From positions 6,201,501 to 6,265,500 of the forward strand of contig NZ_AP023262.1 in NCBI RefSeq assembly GCF_016756615.1: a stretch of DNA of 64,000 nt, given 5' to 3'. Source of the DNA: Mesorhizobium sp. L-8-3 (GTDB lineage Bacteria > Pseudomonadota > Alphaproteobacteria > Rhizobiales > Rhizobiaceae). Below are positions 1-8,127 of this stretch, piece by piece (the first letter of the stretch is position 1; the number at the start of each line of letters is the position of its first letter). Below the pieces are notes generated by a model that saw nothing but the letters and a program-made list of their open reading frames with translations, was not told the origin of the DNA and ran no database searches. Position numbers and translations under genes: made by a program.

Positions 1-54
1 CGACACCCATAGATCCGTTGTGACCCGCATGGGCCTCTAAGGCCCTGCCCGACG

Positions 55-840
55 TCAGTTCGTCAAGCCGATTTCGCGCATCTTCCTGTACACCACCTCG
101 TCCGGCTCCCCGGTGACCGGCAGGCCGAACAGCGACTGGAACTCGCGGATGGCCGACTTGGTGCGCGCGCCCACGATCCCGTCGATCTCGATGTCGTCAT
201 TGCCGAAGGCCTTCAATCCGGCCTGGATCCTGACGATGCGGGGATCGCTCCCACTGGGCGATGCGGCCGGCCTCGCCTCCGGCGCGAGTTGCTCGGGTCC
301 GACGCGCGGCACCGGAACCGGCAGGCGCGGCGCGATGCCCGCGGTCGCAGCACCGAGTTGCTCAAGAAGCGTGTCGTCGATGTCGCCGGACACCGGCAGG
401 CCCACCGTCTTGCGGTAGGCTTCGATCGCCTGGCGCGTATTGGGACCGGTGATGCCGTCGACCTTTCCGCCGTAGAAGTCGAGGTCGCGCAGCACGGCCT
501 GCACCCGCTCCACCGTGGGGTCGCCGACCGGCGCCGGCACCGCCGCGCGGGCGCCGCGTTCGATATGGATGGTCGTCGAGGACCGCGTAACGACGTCTTC
601 CTCCGGTGCCGGTGGTCCGACATAGGCGGTGTCGCGGGTGGAGAAGAACGCGCCCTCGTGGAAATGGGGCTGGTACCACAATGCGTTGGCCGAGACGTAG
701 GCGAGCGCGACGAGAAACGCCGTCGTGCCTCCGACCAGGACAGGATTGCGCGCCACGACGATCGCGAGCGACGCCGCTCCTTGCCGGAGAACGCCGGCCG
801 GTTCTTCCTCGACCTTACGCAATCTTGCGGAGCGTGCCAT
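55..840 (-). CDS. Membrane-anchored peptidoglycan-binding protein (two PGB_1 domains)
   Basis: The 261-residue product has a basic N-terminus, one hydrophobic segment (about residues 33-55), a Pro/Ala-rich linker, and two peptidoglycan_binding_1-type repeats at about 105-162 and 198-255. Each repeat carries the family pattern of a helix, a D-G-x-x-G-x-x-T turn and an F/Y-Q or Y-R helix. It is probably an inner-membrane protein with its repeats in the periplasm, binding the cell wall; no catalytic domain is visible. Its ATG lies inside the 3' end of the upstream histidine kinase gene (26 bp overlap), so the two are probably translated together. The pairing with a DivJ-like kinase suggests a link between wall growth and cell-cycle signalling, which is inference. 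Confidence 0.85.
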   Translation of the reverse strand: MARSARLRKVEEEPAGVLRQGAASLAIVVARNPVLVGGTTAFLVALAYVSANALWYQPHFHEGAFFSTRDTAYVGPPAPEEDVVTRSSTTIHIERGARAAVPAPVGDPTVERVQAVLRDLDFYGGKVDGITGPNTRQAIEAYRKTVGLPVSGDIDDTLLEQLGAATAGIAPRLPVPVPRVGPEQLAPEARPAASPSGSDPRIVRIQAGLKAFGNDDIEIDGIVGARTKSAIREFQSLFGLPVTGEPDEVVYRKMREIGLTN

Positions 841-2614
841 CGATCTCCTCTCTGGTTTCGGCCGCCTTCATCGACAGCAGCTCTCCCCGCGAAGCCCGCC
901 AGGTCGCCGGTCCGTCGATCGGCAGGCTGATGGCCACCGTCGTTCCCTGCCCGAGCGCGCTTTCGATCGTCATCGTTCCCTGATGCAGGCCGACGAGCCC
1001 TCTCACCACCGAGAGACCGAGCCCGGTTCCCTCGAACTGCCTGGTGTAGTCGTTCTGGATCTGCGTGAAGGGCTGGCCGATGCGTCCCAGATCCGCCTCG
1101 GCGATGCCGATCCCGGTATCGGCGACAGAGAAATGAAGGCGCGAGCCCAGGCGCTTGGCGGCGAGGCTGATGGTGCCACCCTCCGGCGTGAACTTGATCG
1201 CGTTGGACACGAGATTGATGAGGATCTGCCTGATGGCACGGCTGTCGGCGACCACGTCGCCGACGGCACCCGCAACATGCATGTCCAACCTAAGCTTCTT
1301 GGCATCGGCCTGGGGCGACAGCATCGCCCTGCACATATCCACCGCGTCGCGGAAGCGGAACGGCTCTGGATGGATGTCGTAGGACCCGGCTTCGATCTTG
1401 GAGACGTCGAGGATCGAGTTGACCACGGCCAGCAGATGGTTGCCGGAGTCGCGGATCATGCAGACATATTCGCGCTGCCTGGGATCGTCGAGCCTGCCGC
1501 ACATGCCGTGCGCGAGCATGTCCGAGAAGCCGATGATCGCGTTGAGCGGTGTGCGCAGTTCGTGGCTGACCGTGGCGAGGAAACGGTCCTTCGCGGCACT
1601 GTTGCGGTCGGCGGCCTCGCGCGCAAGGGCCAGCGCACCACGCAGCTCTTCCGTCTGGAGGGCCTGGCGCAACAGCACCACGATCTCTCGTGCGTCGCCG
1701 GCGCGCACCAGCTCCACACAAAAGAGGCGGTAGTTGTCGCCGGCCGGGCCGTCGGCCCGACGTGGCAGCCTCAACCTCAGCTCGCAATTGCGGGAGGCTG
1801 CGCCATCGCGGATATCGGCCAAGGCACTGAGATATGCGACCCGGTCGGCGACATGGATGCGGTCAAGCAAGCCGCTCGACAGCAGCAGTTCCGGCTGGAG
1901 ATCGAGGATATCGCGCGCCTTGCGCGAAACGTCGGCGACATCGCCATTCAGTGTCATGCGAAATACGACGGCGTCGATGAAATCTTCGATGCCGCGATGC
2001 TCGTCGTCCGCGTCCCGATGCGGCTCGACGCCGAGCAGTGAGTGGAGCCGCGGCAGGAGCGAAAGGACATAGCCGGCCGGCACCAGCCAATGCCAGGCGC
2101 TGGCCGCAATGTCGGCACCGGCGAGCGCCGGTGCGACCATGGCCTGGACGACGAAAGCGCCAATGGCGGCAAGACTGCCAAGCCAGGCCGAACGGGGCGT
2201 CCGTGCCACCCAATAGGGTTCGACGACGAGGCCGAGCGCGAGCAGGGAAAGCGGCGAGGCGATACCGCCCGCCGCCGCGATGACCGACCCAACGGCCGGC
2301 GCCCCCATCGCGAGCATGGCGCCGGCGGCGAGCGTGTCGCGGCCGGTCGTCGTCACCGCCACGACGGCGAGCCAGGCAGCGGCGAGCAAGCCGCAGATCG
2401 CCGCGAGCGCCGCAGCCGCACCCAGGCCAGGAACAAACACCTGGGCAGCGGCAGCGGCCAGGAAGAACGGCCCGACCAGCAAGGCACCGAGCAGCCGGGC
2501 CTGGCGCACGCGGACGTCCGCGCAAGTCACGGAAGGGTGGACCAGTCGGTCGCAACCTGCGGCCAACCCGGCGAGCCATTCCGAAGATCTGGTTGCCAAC
2601 GCACTCAACGCCAC
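815..2614 (-). CDS. divJ: DivJ-like membrane sensor histidine kinase
   Basis: The 599-residue sensor kinase has several hydrophobic segments between about 40 and 190, a PAS-like region (about 205-315), a HisKA domain with phospho-acceptor His351 in S-H-E-L-R-T-P, and an ATPase domain with N box (N-L-V-S-N-A around 467-472), G1 box D-T-G-I-G-I (499-504) and G2 box G-T-G-L-G-L (529-534). The N-terminal V-H-P-S-V block followed by membrane helices resembles rhizobial DivJ. MucR about 1.6 kb away matches the divJ-mucR proximity I recall from Sinorhizobium and Agrobacterium. DivJ controls DivK phosphorylation and through it CtrA. The start is GTG. An orthologue assignment needs a tree, because PAS/HisKA kinases are numerous. 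Confidence 0.75.
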   Translation of the reverse strand: MALSALATRSSEWLAGLAAGCDRLVHPSVTCADVRVRQARLLGALLVGPFFLAAAAAQVFVPGLGAAAALAAICGLLAAAWLAVVAVTTTGRDTLAAGAMLAMGAPAVGSVIAAAGGIASPLSLLALGLVVEPYWVARTPRSAWLGSLAAIGAFVVQAMVAPALAGADIAASAWHWLVPAGYVLSLLPRLHSLLGVEPHRDADDEHRGIEDFIDAVVFRMTLNGDVADVSRKARDILDLQPELLLSSGLLDRIHVADRVAYLSALADIRDGAASRNCELRLRLPRRADGPAGDNYRLFCVELVRAGDAREIVVLLRQALQTEELRGALALAREAADRNSAAKDRFLATVSHELRTPLNAIIGFSDMLAHGMCGRLDDPRQREYVCMIRDSGNHLLAVVNSILDVSKIEAGSYDIHPEPFRFRDAVDMCRAMLSPQADAKKLRLDMHVAGAVGDVVADSRAIRQILINLVSNAIKFTPEGGTISLAAKRLGSRLHFSVADTGIGIAEADLGRIGQPFTQIQNDYTRQFEGTGLGLSVVRGLVGLHQGTMTIESALGQGTTVAISLPIDGPATWRASRGELLSMKAAETREEIDGTLRKIA

Positions 2615-3075
2615 GCACTCGCACCTGTCCGCTTTGCGGATCGCTCTTGGTTGGTTCCGACCCTCTCATCCAGCCTTTAAGGAAAGGATAAGGTCGTGCG
2701 TTTGGGCACCGTATTGATGTCGATTGTCGGGCCGGAGCTGGTGGAATCGGCACTCACCTTCGGCCATAGTAAATGGTGGGTTATCGTCGCCGCGCGCTTC
2801 GCAGGTGCCTGACGGGACCGTGCGCAGGCACGAAATATTTTTGAAAAACAGGGTGATATGCGTGCGCGTCGGGTCACCGACCGGCGGATGCCACGATCGG
2901 CACCGGCCCGCGCCCCGGCGCCGGATCGGGATCGCTAAAACTCGAAGCGAAATTGAGGAAAATCCGGTTCGTTCCGGCAAGCCGTCCTTTGGGCGCGCCG
3001 TGCCAGTGTCTTGCCAAGGAAGCGGCCGCGCCCCCCAACGGGCCTCGCCGCCGACACGAGACGAGAGGCAGAAAG
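2615..3075. other. Intergenic region between divJ and the DUF5330 gene
   Basis: This 461 bp divergent intergenic region has no frame with convincing protein-like composition. It includes an A/T-rich patch near 2833-2860, well below the local GC level, where promoters for either gene could lie. A TTAA-containing stretch near 2675-2695 only loosely resembles a CtrA half-site and was not called. Confidence 0.5.
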
Positions 3076-3483
3076 ATGCGTTTCCTCATCCGCATGGGTT
3101 TCTGGTTTTCGCTGGTCCTGCTGCTCCTCCCCTTCCATAGCGAGGGAGGCTCTGACGGAGCGCCAGGCGTCAGCCCGATAGAGGCCGTTTTCGCGGCCCG
3201 GGATGCAGTCGGCGACCTGGCGGGCATATGCGAACGAAAACCTGACGTCTGCGAGACCGGCAAGTCCGCCCTGCAGACGATCGGAGTGCGCGCCCGTGAA
3301 AGCGCACGTATCGCCTACGAACTGCTCGACGATCGGTTCGCCGAGCCTGACCCGTCGCTCAGCACCGGCGGAATTCCGGGCGGGGAGATACAGCCGAAAC
3401 CGGGCGTCGCGTTCAAGGAGAATGCTACGCAACGGACCCGGGACGTCTCCGCTCCGATTCCGTCGGCGCGTCCGTCGTCCTGA
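3076..3483 (+). CDS. DUF5330 family small secreted or membrane protein
   Basis: The protein has 135 residues from the chosen ATG at 3076, which follows an AGAGG ribosome-binding site. The frame stays open upstream to 2953, but that extension is arginine-rich and unlike the family. The N-terminus M-R-F-L-I-R-M-G-F-W-F-S-L-V-L-L-L-L-P-F is a signal peptide or anchor. It is followed by a conserved-looking core with two cysteines (I-C-E-R-K-P-D-V-C-E-T-G) and a low-complexity tail. This matches the alphaproteobacterial DUF5330 pattern, whose function is unknown. Its place between divJ and sufE is consistent with rhizobial gene order. Confidence 0.75.
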   Translation: MRFLIRMGFWFSLVLLLLPFHSEGGSDGAPGVSPIEAVFAARDAVGDLAGICERKPDVCETGKSALQTIGVRARESARIAYELLDDRFAEPDPSLSTGGIPGGEIQPKPGVAFKENATQRTRDVSAPIPSARPSS

Positions 3484-3654
3484 CCATGGCCGGCTCGATC
3501 CTCGATCTCCCGCACGGAGCGAATCGCGGCATGGCAGCATGCGAGCGGCTGATCGCTTTCCGGCGTCTCTTGTTCTCGAAGTTCGCGCGGGCGTCTGCCG
3601 CGTAAGCTCTTTTTCCGTGACCTCGGCGCCGCCGCTCACTATATCAACGGCAGG

Positions 3655-4083
3655 ATGACCATTACGATCGAAACCATAAAGGACGATTTCGCCTTCCTGG
3701 ACGAATGGGAAGACCGCTATCGTTACATCATCGAGCTCGGCCAGGGCCTGTCCCCCTTTCCCGAACAGTCGCGCGACGATGCGCACAAGGTTCGGGGTTG
3801 CGTCAGTCAGGTTTGGCTCGACACCGCGCGCGGCGGTGGCCCTGACCCCGTCCTGACGTTTCACGGCGATTCCGACGCCCATATAGTGCGCGGGCTGGTG
3901 GCTATCATGATCGCACTGTTCTCGGGCCGCCGCGCCAGCACGATCCTGGCAACGGAGGCGGAGGAGACGATGCGCGAGCTCGGCCTCGATGAGCATCTGA
4001 CCCCGCAGCGCGCCAACGGGCTGCGCTCCATGGTCCGGCGAATCAAACGCGAGGCAGAAGCGGCACTGGAACCCGCGGAATAG
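3655..4083 (+). CDS. sufE: SufE family cysteine desulfuration protein
   Basis: The 142-residue protein is of normal SufE size. It has the family features E-D-R-Y-R-Y-I-I-E-L-G near the N-terminus and K-V-R-G-C-V-S-Q-V-W around the sulfur-accepting cysteine. SufE takes persulfide sulfur from the cysteine desulfurase SufS and passes it to the SufBCD scaffold for Fe-S cluster assembly in the cytoplasm. No suf operon genes are adjacent, so it acts in trans. The ATG follows an A/G-rich stretch (CAGG) directly. It is convergent with mucR. Confidence 0.9.
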   Translation: MTITIETIKDDFAFLDEWEDRYRYIIELGQGLSPFPEQSRDDAHKVRGCVSQVWLDTARGGGPDPVLTFHGDSDAHIVRGLVAIMIALFSGRRASTILATEAEETMRELGLDEHLTPQRANGLRSMVRRIKREAEAALEPAE

Positions 4084-4118
4084 AGCACGCCGCGCAGCGT
4101 CGCAGAAAACAGCCGCCC

Positions 4119-4150
4119 AAAAACAAAAACGGCGCCTCGCGACGCCGTTT
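4119..4150 (-). terminator. Rho-independent terminator of mucR
   Basis: An 8 bp perfect stem (AAACGGCG at 4127-4134 and CGCCGTTT at 4143-4150) with an 8-nt loop is followed, in the minus-strand transcript, by a T-rich tail (TTGTTTTTG). It sits 25 bp after the mucR stop. Plus-strand sufE ends just beyond it and may also use the hairpin. Confidence 0.85.
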
Positions 4151-4174
4151 GGTAGAATTGCATCGAACCGCCGA

Positions 4175-4600
4175 TCAGCGACCCTTGCGCTTGCGGCCGA
4201 GGCCCATCTTCTTCGCCAGTTGCGAACGCGCCTGCGCATAGTTGGGCGCGACCATAGGATAGCTGGCGTCCAGGCCCCATTTTTCACGATACTGATCCGG
4301 CGTGAGCCCATAGTGGGTCATCAGGTGCCGCTTCAGCGACTTGAACTTCTTTCCGTCCTCGAGGCAGATAATGTAGTCGTCGTGAACGGACTTCTTCGGG
4401 TTGACCGCCGGCTTCTGCTTGTCAACGACAGGCTGATCGCTGCTGCCGCCGACGCGACCGAGCGCTGCATGCACGTCGGCGATCAGGTTGGGAAGTTCCC
4501 CGACGGGAACGGGGTTGTTGCTGACATAAGCGGCGACCACATCGGCCGTCAGCTCGATCAACATTTCACTATTTTTTGCGGGTGCGTCTACGATATCCAT
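4175..4600 (-). CDS. mucR: MucR/Ros family zinc-finger-like transcriptional regulator
   Basis: This 141-residue regulator has an N-terminal oligomerisation region (about 1-50) and a C-terminal Ros-type finger. The block D-Y-I-I-C79-L-E-D82-G-K-K-F-K-S-L-K-R-H92-L-M-T-H96 is followed by Y-G-L-T-P-D-Q-Y-R-E-K-W. The second Cys of the classical Ros finger is Asp82, a variant known among MucR homologues. MucR proteins bind AT-rich DNA in an H-NS-like manner and control exopolysaccharide, motility and cell-cycle genes in rhizobia and Brucella. MucR usually represses itself, and the AT-rich upstream region fits that. The gene has its own terminator. Confidence 0.92.
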   Translation of the reverse strand: MDIVDAPAKNSEMLIELTADVVAAYVSNNPVPVGELPNLIADVHAALGRVGGSSDQPVVDKQKPAVNPKKSVHDDYIICLEDGKKFKSLKRHLMTHYGLTPDQYREKWGLDASYPMVAPNYAQARSQLAKKMGLGRKRKGR

Positions 4601-5017
4601 CTTGCTCCAGGCCCCAATGCTTGTTTCTACCAGCCCCGTTTTTTGTGGTTGTCGGGGCCGGGCGCGACCACTCGACAGGCATTCGACCTTCCGATTCGCG
4701 CATCACTTATTTAATTGATGTGCACAGTAAATCAAGTCTATCAAACGCTATATTTCGAGGAAGTTCCCGGCGCTTCAGTCTTGTATTAAGCCTATGTTTT
4801 TCTTGTGATCGAAAACGCCGACTTCGAAATAGGACATCATTCCTTTCTTGTGTGGTCAGCCTACAACCTGTATGTCGGGCGGACGGTGCATCGGAAGGGA
4901 CCACGTGAGACTCTTCCGGCAGCCTAGGCTGCCTCAGTTCTCGCAGCCTGGCCACATAGATGCTTGTCAGACGCTCGACAAGCATATCCCGGGGATACCC
5001 GACCGCAGGAGCAGGAC
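4601..5017. promoter_or_regulatory. AT-rich divergent region between mucR and msrB
   Basis: This 417 bp divergent region has no convincing coding frame. The part around 4700-4800 is markedly A/T-rich compared with its surroundings. On the minus strand a TTGATT element, a 17 nt spacer and AAATAA (within about 4705-4735) form a plausible sigma70-type promoter for mucR. Low GC and T-A steps are what MucR targets are known to share, so autoregulation here is reasonable inference. Confidence 0.45.
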
Positions 5018-5452
5018 ATGACCGGCAATCTCCAACTGAAGGTGCAGAAAACGGATGCCGAGTGGCGCGCGCTGCTGACACCGGAACAGTATATCGTCAC
5101 ACGCGAACGCCGAACGGAGCATGCCTATACCGGCACCAACTGGGAGAACATGGCCGACGGGACATATCATTGCGTCTGCTGCGGACGACTACTGTTCGCG
5201 TCGCAGGCCAAGTTCTATTCGGGCGTCGGCTGGCCTGCCTTCTGCGCGCCGGCCAAGCCCGATGCCGTCACCGAGCACGACGACCGGTCGTTCTTCATCC
5301 GCCGCACCGAAGTACGTTGCGCGGACTGCGGCGCGCATATAGGCCATGTCTTCAACGACGGCCCGAATCCCACCGGCCGGCGCTACTGCACGAACGGCAC
5401 GGCGCTCGAATTCCGCAAAGCGGCACCCCGACAGGACGTCAATGCGGCCTGA
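5018..5452 (+). CDS. msrB: Peptide-methionine (R)-S-oxide reductase
   Basis: The 144-residue protein is of normal MsrB length. It has two zinc-binding C-x-x-C pairs (C52/C55 and C101/C104), the G-W-P-A-F and H-I-G-H-V-F signatures, and catalytic Cys124 in R-Y-C-T-N-G-T-A-L. It reduces methionine-R-sulfoxide in proteins using thioredoxin. ATG 5018 is preferred over the in-frame ATG at 4964 because it has an AGGAG site upstream and starts at the usual family position. No signal peptide is seen. The 3' end overlaps the convergent neighbour by 14 bp. Confidence 0.93.
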   Translation: MTGNLQLKVQKTDAEWRALLTPEQYIVTRERRTEHAYTGTNWENMADGTYHCVCCGRLLFASQAKFYSGVGWPAFCAPAKPDAVTEHDDRSFFIRRTEVRCADCGAHIGHVFNDGPNPTGRRYCTNGTALEFRKAAPRQDVNAA

Positions 5453-5810
5453 TATATTTGCCGTAGACCCAGCCCGTCTCGAACTGGCCGTTCCTGGCAG
5501 GATCATGCCAGACCTCGCACCAGCGGTAGCGGACGGCCTGAGCCTGCTTCCAAGGCGGAAGATACGCAATGTCCGTGAGATCGGGCCCTTCGCCGGTGCA
5601 GCGCCCGGTCATCTGCAGCACCGTCCCGTTGGGATAGGCGGCCTGCTTCTGCGAACTGCCCGACGGATATTTGCGCACGTTCAACGTATCGCCCCAAGGC
5701 ACATTGGCGACCTGCCAGGCCGCGAAGACGACGGCTTCGGCACCCGCCGAGAAGAACGTGACAGTGCAAGCCAGCGCAAAGGCTGCAACGGCGGCGGCAC
5801 GAGATTTCAT
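5439..5810 (-). CDS. Small secreted SH3-domain-like protein
   Basis: The 123-residue protein begins with a clear Sec signal peptide (M-K-S-R-A-A-A-V-A-A-F-A-L-A ending near A-G-A-E-A). The mature part resembles a bacterial SH3 domain: N-V-P-W-G-D-T-L-N-V-R-K-Y-P-S-G near its start, then W-C-E-V-W and T-G-W-V-Y-G-K-Y-I. Such domains bind cell-wall or protein ligands in the periplasm; the ligand here is unknown. ATG 5810 is chosen because it has a GGGAG site and gives a proper signal peptide. The stop is tail-to-tail with msrB (14 bp overlap). Confidence 0.75.
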   Translation of the reverse strand: MKSRAAAVAAFALACTVTFFSAGAEAVVFAAWQVANVPWGDTLNVRKYPSGSSQKQAAYPNGTVLQMTGRCTGEGPDLTDIAYLPPWKQAQAVRYRWCEVWHDPARNGQFETGWVYGKYIRPH

Positions 5811-5922
5811 CCAAAGTCTCCCTGGGTTCGTCTCTATAGTTGCGCTTTTATGATCCGACTGTTGAACCAAACCTGATCGGCATGTTTACCGAGCATTCAC
5901 GATTCATCGAAGACGGGAAGCA

Positions 5923-8028
5923 ATGACCAAGAACAACGCATTTCCGGCGGCCACGCCACCGGCGACCGACAAGCGCCCGGCATCGGACACGCACCACGGC
6001 ATCAGCCGTATCGACGAATATGGCTGGCTGCGCGCGGACAACTGGCAGGAGGTGTTCAAGGATCCGTCGGTCCTCGATCCCACGATCCGTAAGCATCTCG
6101 AGGCGGAAAACGCCTACCAGTCGGCACTGATGGCCGACACCGCGGAACTGCGCGCCGTCCTCTTCGGTGAAATGAAAGGCCGCATCAAGGAGGACGATTC
6201 CTCCGTGCCGATGAAGGATGGCCCCTTTGCCTATGGCTCCTCCTACAAGAAGGGAGGCGAGCAGCCGCGCTTCTTCCGCACGCCGCGCGATGGCGGACAG
6301 GAGACGATCATCCTCGACGGCGACCATGAAGCCGAGGGCAAAGCCTATTTCCGCATCGGCGACGTCGAGCATTCGAGCGACCACCGTCGCCTGCTCTGGG
6401 CTTTTGACGACAAGGGTTCCGAATTCTACACGGTCCGTGTGCGCGATATGGACGGCGGCGCCGATCTCGATGATCTCGTCACGGATACCGGCGGCTCCGG
6501 CGCCTGGGACGCGGCGGGTGACGGCTTCTTCTACGCCCGCCTCGACGCCAACCACCGGCCGTCCAGAGTATCCTTCCACAGTATCGGAACCGACTGCGCG
6601 TCGGACCAACTGATCTATGAAGAGAGCGATCCCGGTTTCTTCATGAGCGTGGGCGGCAGCCGCAACGACGAGTGGATCTTCATCGCCATCAACGACCACG
6701 AGACGTCGGAGTATCACGTCATTCCGGCGGCGGACCCGCTTGCCGCCCCGCGCATCGTGGCACCGCGCGAGACCGGGCTGCAATATGACATCGAGGACGG
6801 CGGCGCGGTCTTCTTCATCCTGACCAATGCCGACGGCGCCAAGGACTTCAAGATCATGTCCGCGCCAGCCTCCGCACCGGAACGCGCAAACTGGACCGAA
6901 TTGGTGCCGCACGAACCGGGCCGCCTCATATTGTCGATCCTCAGCTTCAAGGATTACCTCGTGCGGCTCGAACGCAAGGATGGGCTGCCGCGCATCGTGA
7001 TCCGCGAACTGAAAAGCGGCGACGAGCACCTCATCGCCTTCGACGAGGAAGCCTTCTCCCTCGGCCTCTCCGGGTCCTACGAATATGACACCGAGGTCAT
7101 GCGGTTCTCCTATTCGTCGATGACCACGCCTTCGCAGCTCTTCGACTACAATATGCGCAGCCGCGAGCGCACCTTGCTGAAGACCCAGGAGGTGCCTTCC
7201 GGCCACGACCCGGAGCATTATGTGACGCGCCGGCTGATGGCTCCGTCGCACGACGGCGAACTGGTGCCGGTGTCGCTGATCCATCATCGTGACACGAGAC
7301 TCGACGGGACCGCCCCTTGCCTCCTCTACGGCTACGGCTCCTACGGCATCACCGTGCCCGCCGCCTTCAACACCAATTGCCTGTCGCTCGTCGACCGCGG
7401 CTTCGTCTACGCCATCGCTCATATCCGCGGCGGCAAGGACAAGGGTTACTCCTGGTACGAGGACGGCAAGCGGGAAAAGAAGACCAACACTTTCCACGAC
7501 TTCATCGCGGCGGCTCGCCACCTCGTCGCGGAACACTACACTTCGCACGACCGGATCGTCGCCCAGGGCGGGTCGGCCGGCGGCATGCTGATGGGCGCGG
7601 TCGCGAACATGGCGCCGGAAGCCTTCGGCGGCATCGTCGCCGAGGTACCCTTTGTCGACGTGCTGACGACCATGCTCGACGACACGCTTCCCCTCACCCC
7701 GCCGGAATGGCCGGAATGGGGCAATCCGATCGTATCGGAGGCGGACTACCATACGATCGCGGCCTATTCGCCTTACGACAACGTCTCCGCCCAGGACTAT
7801 CCGCCTGTCCTGGCAGTTGCCGGTCTCACCGACCCCCGTGTGACCTATTGGGAACCGGCGAAATGGGTCGCCAGGCTGCGCGAGCGCAAGACGGGATCAA
7901 ACCCTGTTCTGTTCAAGATCAACATGGACGCCGGCCATGCAGGTGCTTCCGGCCGCTTCTCGAGACTGGAAGAGATTGCTTTCACATACGCATTCGCCCT
8001 CAAGGTGGCGGGCAAGGCCGCGGCATAG
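5923..8028 (+). CDS. ptrB: S9 family oligopeptidase B (protease II)
   Basis: This 701-residue serine peptidase of the prolyl oligopeptidase family has an N-terminal beta-propeller region and a C-terminal alpha/beta hydrolase domain. The visible triad is Ser551 in G-G-S-A-G-G, Asp637 in L-T-D-P-R-V-T-Y-W-E-P-A-K-W, and His672 in D-A-G-H-A-G. The E-P-A-K-W block is typical of oligopeptidase B, which cleaves short peptides after Lys or Arg. No signal peptide is seen, so it is cytoplasmic. It is monocistronic, with a hairpin just after the stop. Length and motifs are complete. Confidence 0.92.
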   Translation: MTKNNAFPAATPPATDKRPASDTHHGISRIDEYGWLRADNWQEVFKDPSVLDPTIRKHLEAENAYQSALMADTAELRAVLFGEMKGRIKEDDSSVPMKDGPFAYGSSYKKGGEQPRFFRTPRDGGQETIILDGDHEAEGKAYFRIGDVEHSSDHRRLLWAFDDKGSEFYTVRVRDMDGGADLDDLVTDTGGSGAWDAAGDGFFYARLDANHRPSRVSFHSIGTDCASDQLIYEESDPGFFMSVGGSRNDEWIFIAINDHETSEYHVIPAADPLAAPRIVAPRETGLQYDIEDGGAVFFILTNADGAKDFKIMSAPASAPERANWTELVPHEPGRLILSILSFKDYLVRLERKDGLPRIVIRELKSGDEHLIAFDEEAFSLGLSGSYEYDTEVMRFSYSSMTTPSQLFDYNMRSRERTLLKTQEVPSGHDPEHYVTRRLMAPSHDGELVPVSLIHHRDTRLDGTAPCLLYGYGSYGITVPAAFNTNCLSLVDRGFVYAIAHIRGGKDKGYSWYEDGKREKKTNTFHDFIAAARHLVAEHYTSHDRIVAQGGSAGGMLMGAVANMAPEAFGGIVAEVPFVDVLTTMLDDTLPLTPPEWPEWGNPIVSEADYHTIAAYSPYDNVSAQDYPPVLAVAGLTDPRVTYWEPAKWVARLRERKTGSNPVLFKINMDAGHAGASGRFSRLEEIAFTYAFALKVAGKAAA

Positions 8029-8047
8029 GAGATAGTACCCTTAGGAA

Positions 8048-8080
8048 CGACCGGAACGTCGTCGAGTCCGGTCGGCTCTT
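8048..8080 (+). terminator. Hairpin after the oligopeptidase B gene
   Basis: An 8 bp stem (CGACCGGA at 8048-8055, TCCGGTCG at 8067-8074) with an 11-nt loop is followed by GCTCTT. It lies 20 bp after the ptrB stop and just before the next promoter. The T-tract is short, so strength is uncertain. Confidence 0.5.
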
Positions 8081-8110
8081 GACTTTCCCAAAATCTCAAT
8101 CAATTGATTG
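8079..8110 (+). promoter_or_regulatory. Promoter and 14 bp palindromic operator of the TetR-MFS operon
   Basis: A TTGACT -35 element (8079-8084) is followed at 17 bp by a weak -10 region that lies inside a perfect 14 bp palindrome, CAATCAATTGATTG (8097-8110). A palindrome over the -10 region, 17 bp before the TetR start codon, is the standard layout for TetR autorepression. The symmetry is seen directly; regulator binding is inferred. Confidence 0.6.
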
Positions 8111-8127
8111 ATGGAGAGTCGAATACG

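Noticed and set aside
31..45. Small hairpin GGGCC-TCTAA-GGCCC after the peptidoglycan-binding gene
   Set aside because: Only 5 bp stem and no T-tract; too weak to call a terminator.
725..2041. Plus-strand open frame opposite divJ
   Set aside because: Antisense to the kinase ATPase and HisKA domains; no family-like sequence.
2675..2695. Possible CtrA binding site before divJ
   Set aside because: A TTAA half is present, but the second half does not match at the required 7 bp spacing.
4707..5081. Minus-strand open frame of about 124 codons upstream of mucR
   Set aside because: It spans the AT-rich promoter region, has no ribosome-binding site, and its residues look random.
5848..7752. Minus-strand open frame of about 634 codons opposite oligopeptidase B
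   Set aside because: Antisense shadow; the plus-strand peptidase has all catalytic motifs, while the shadow has none.
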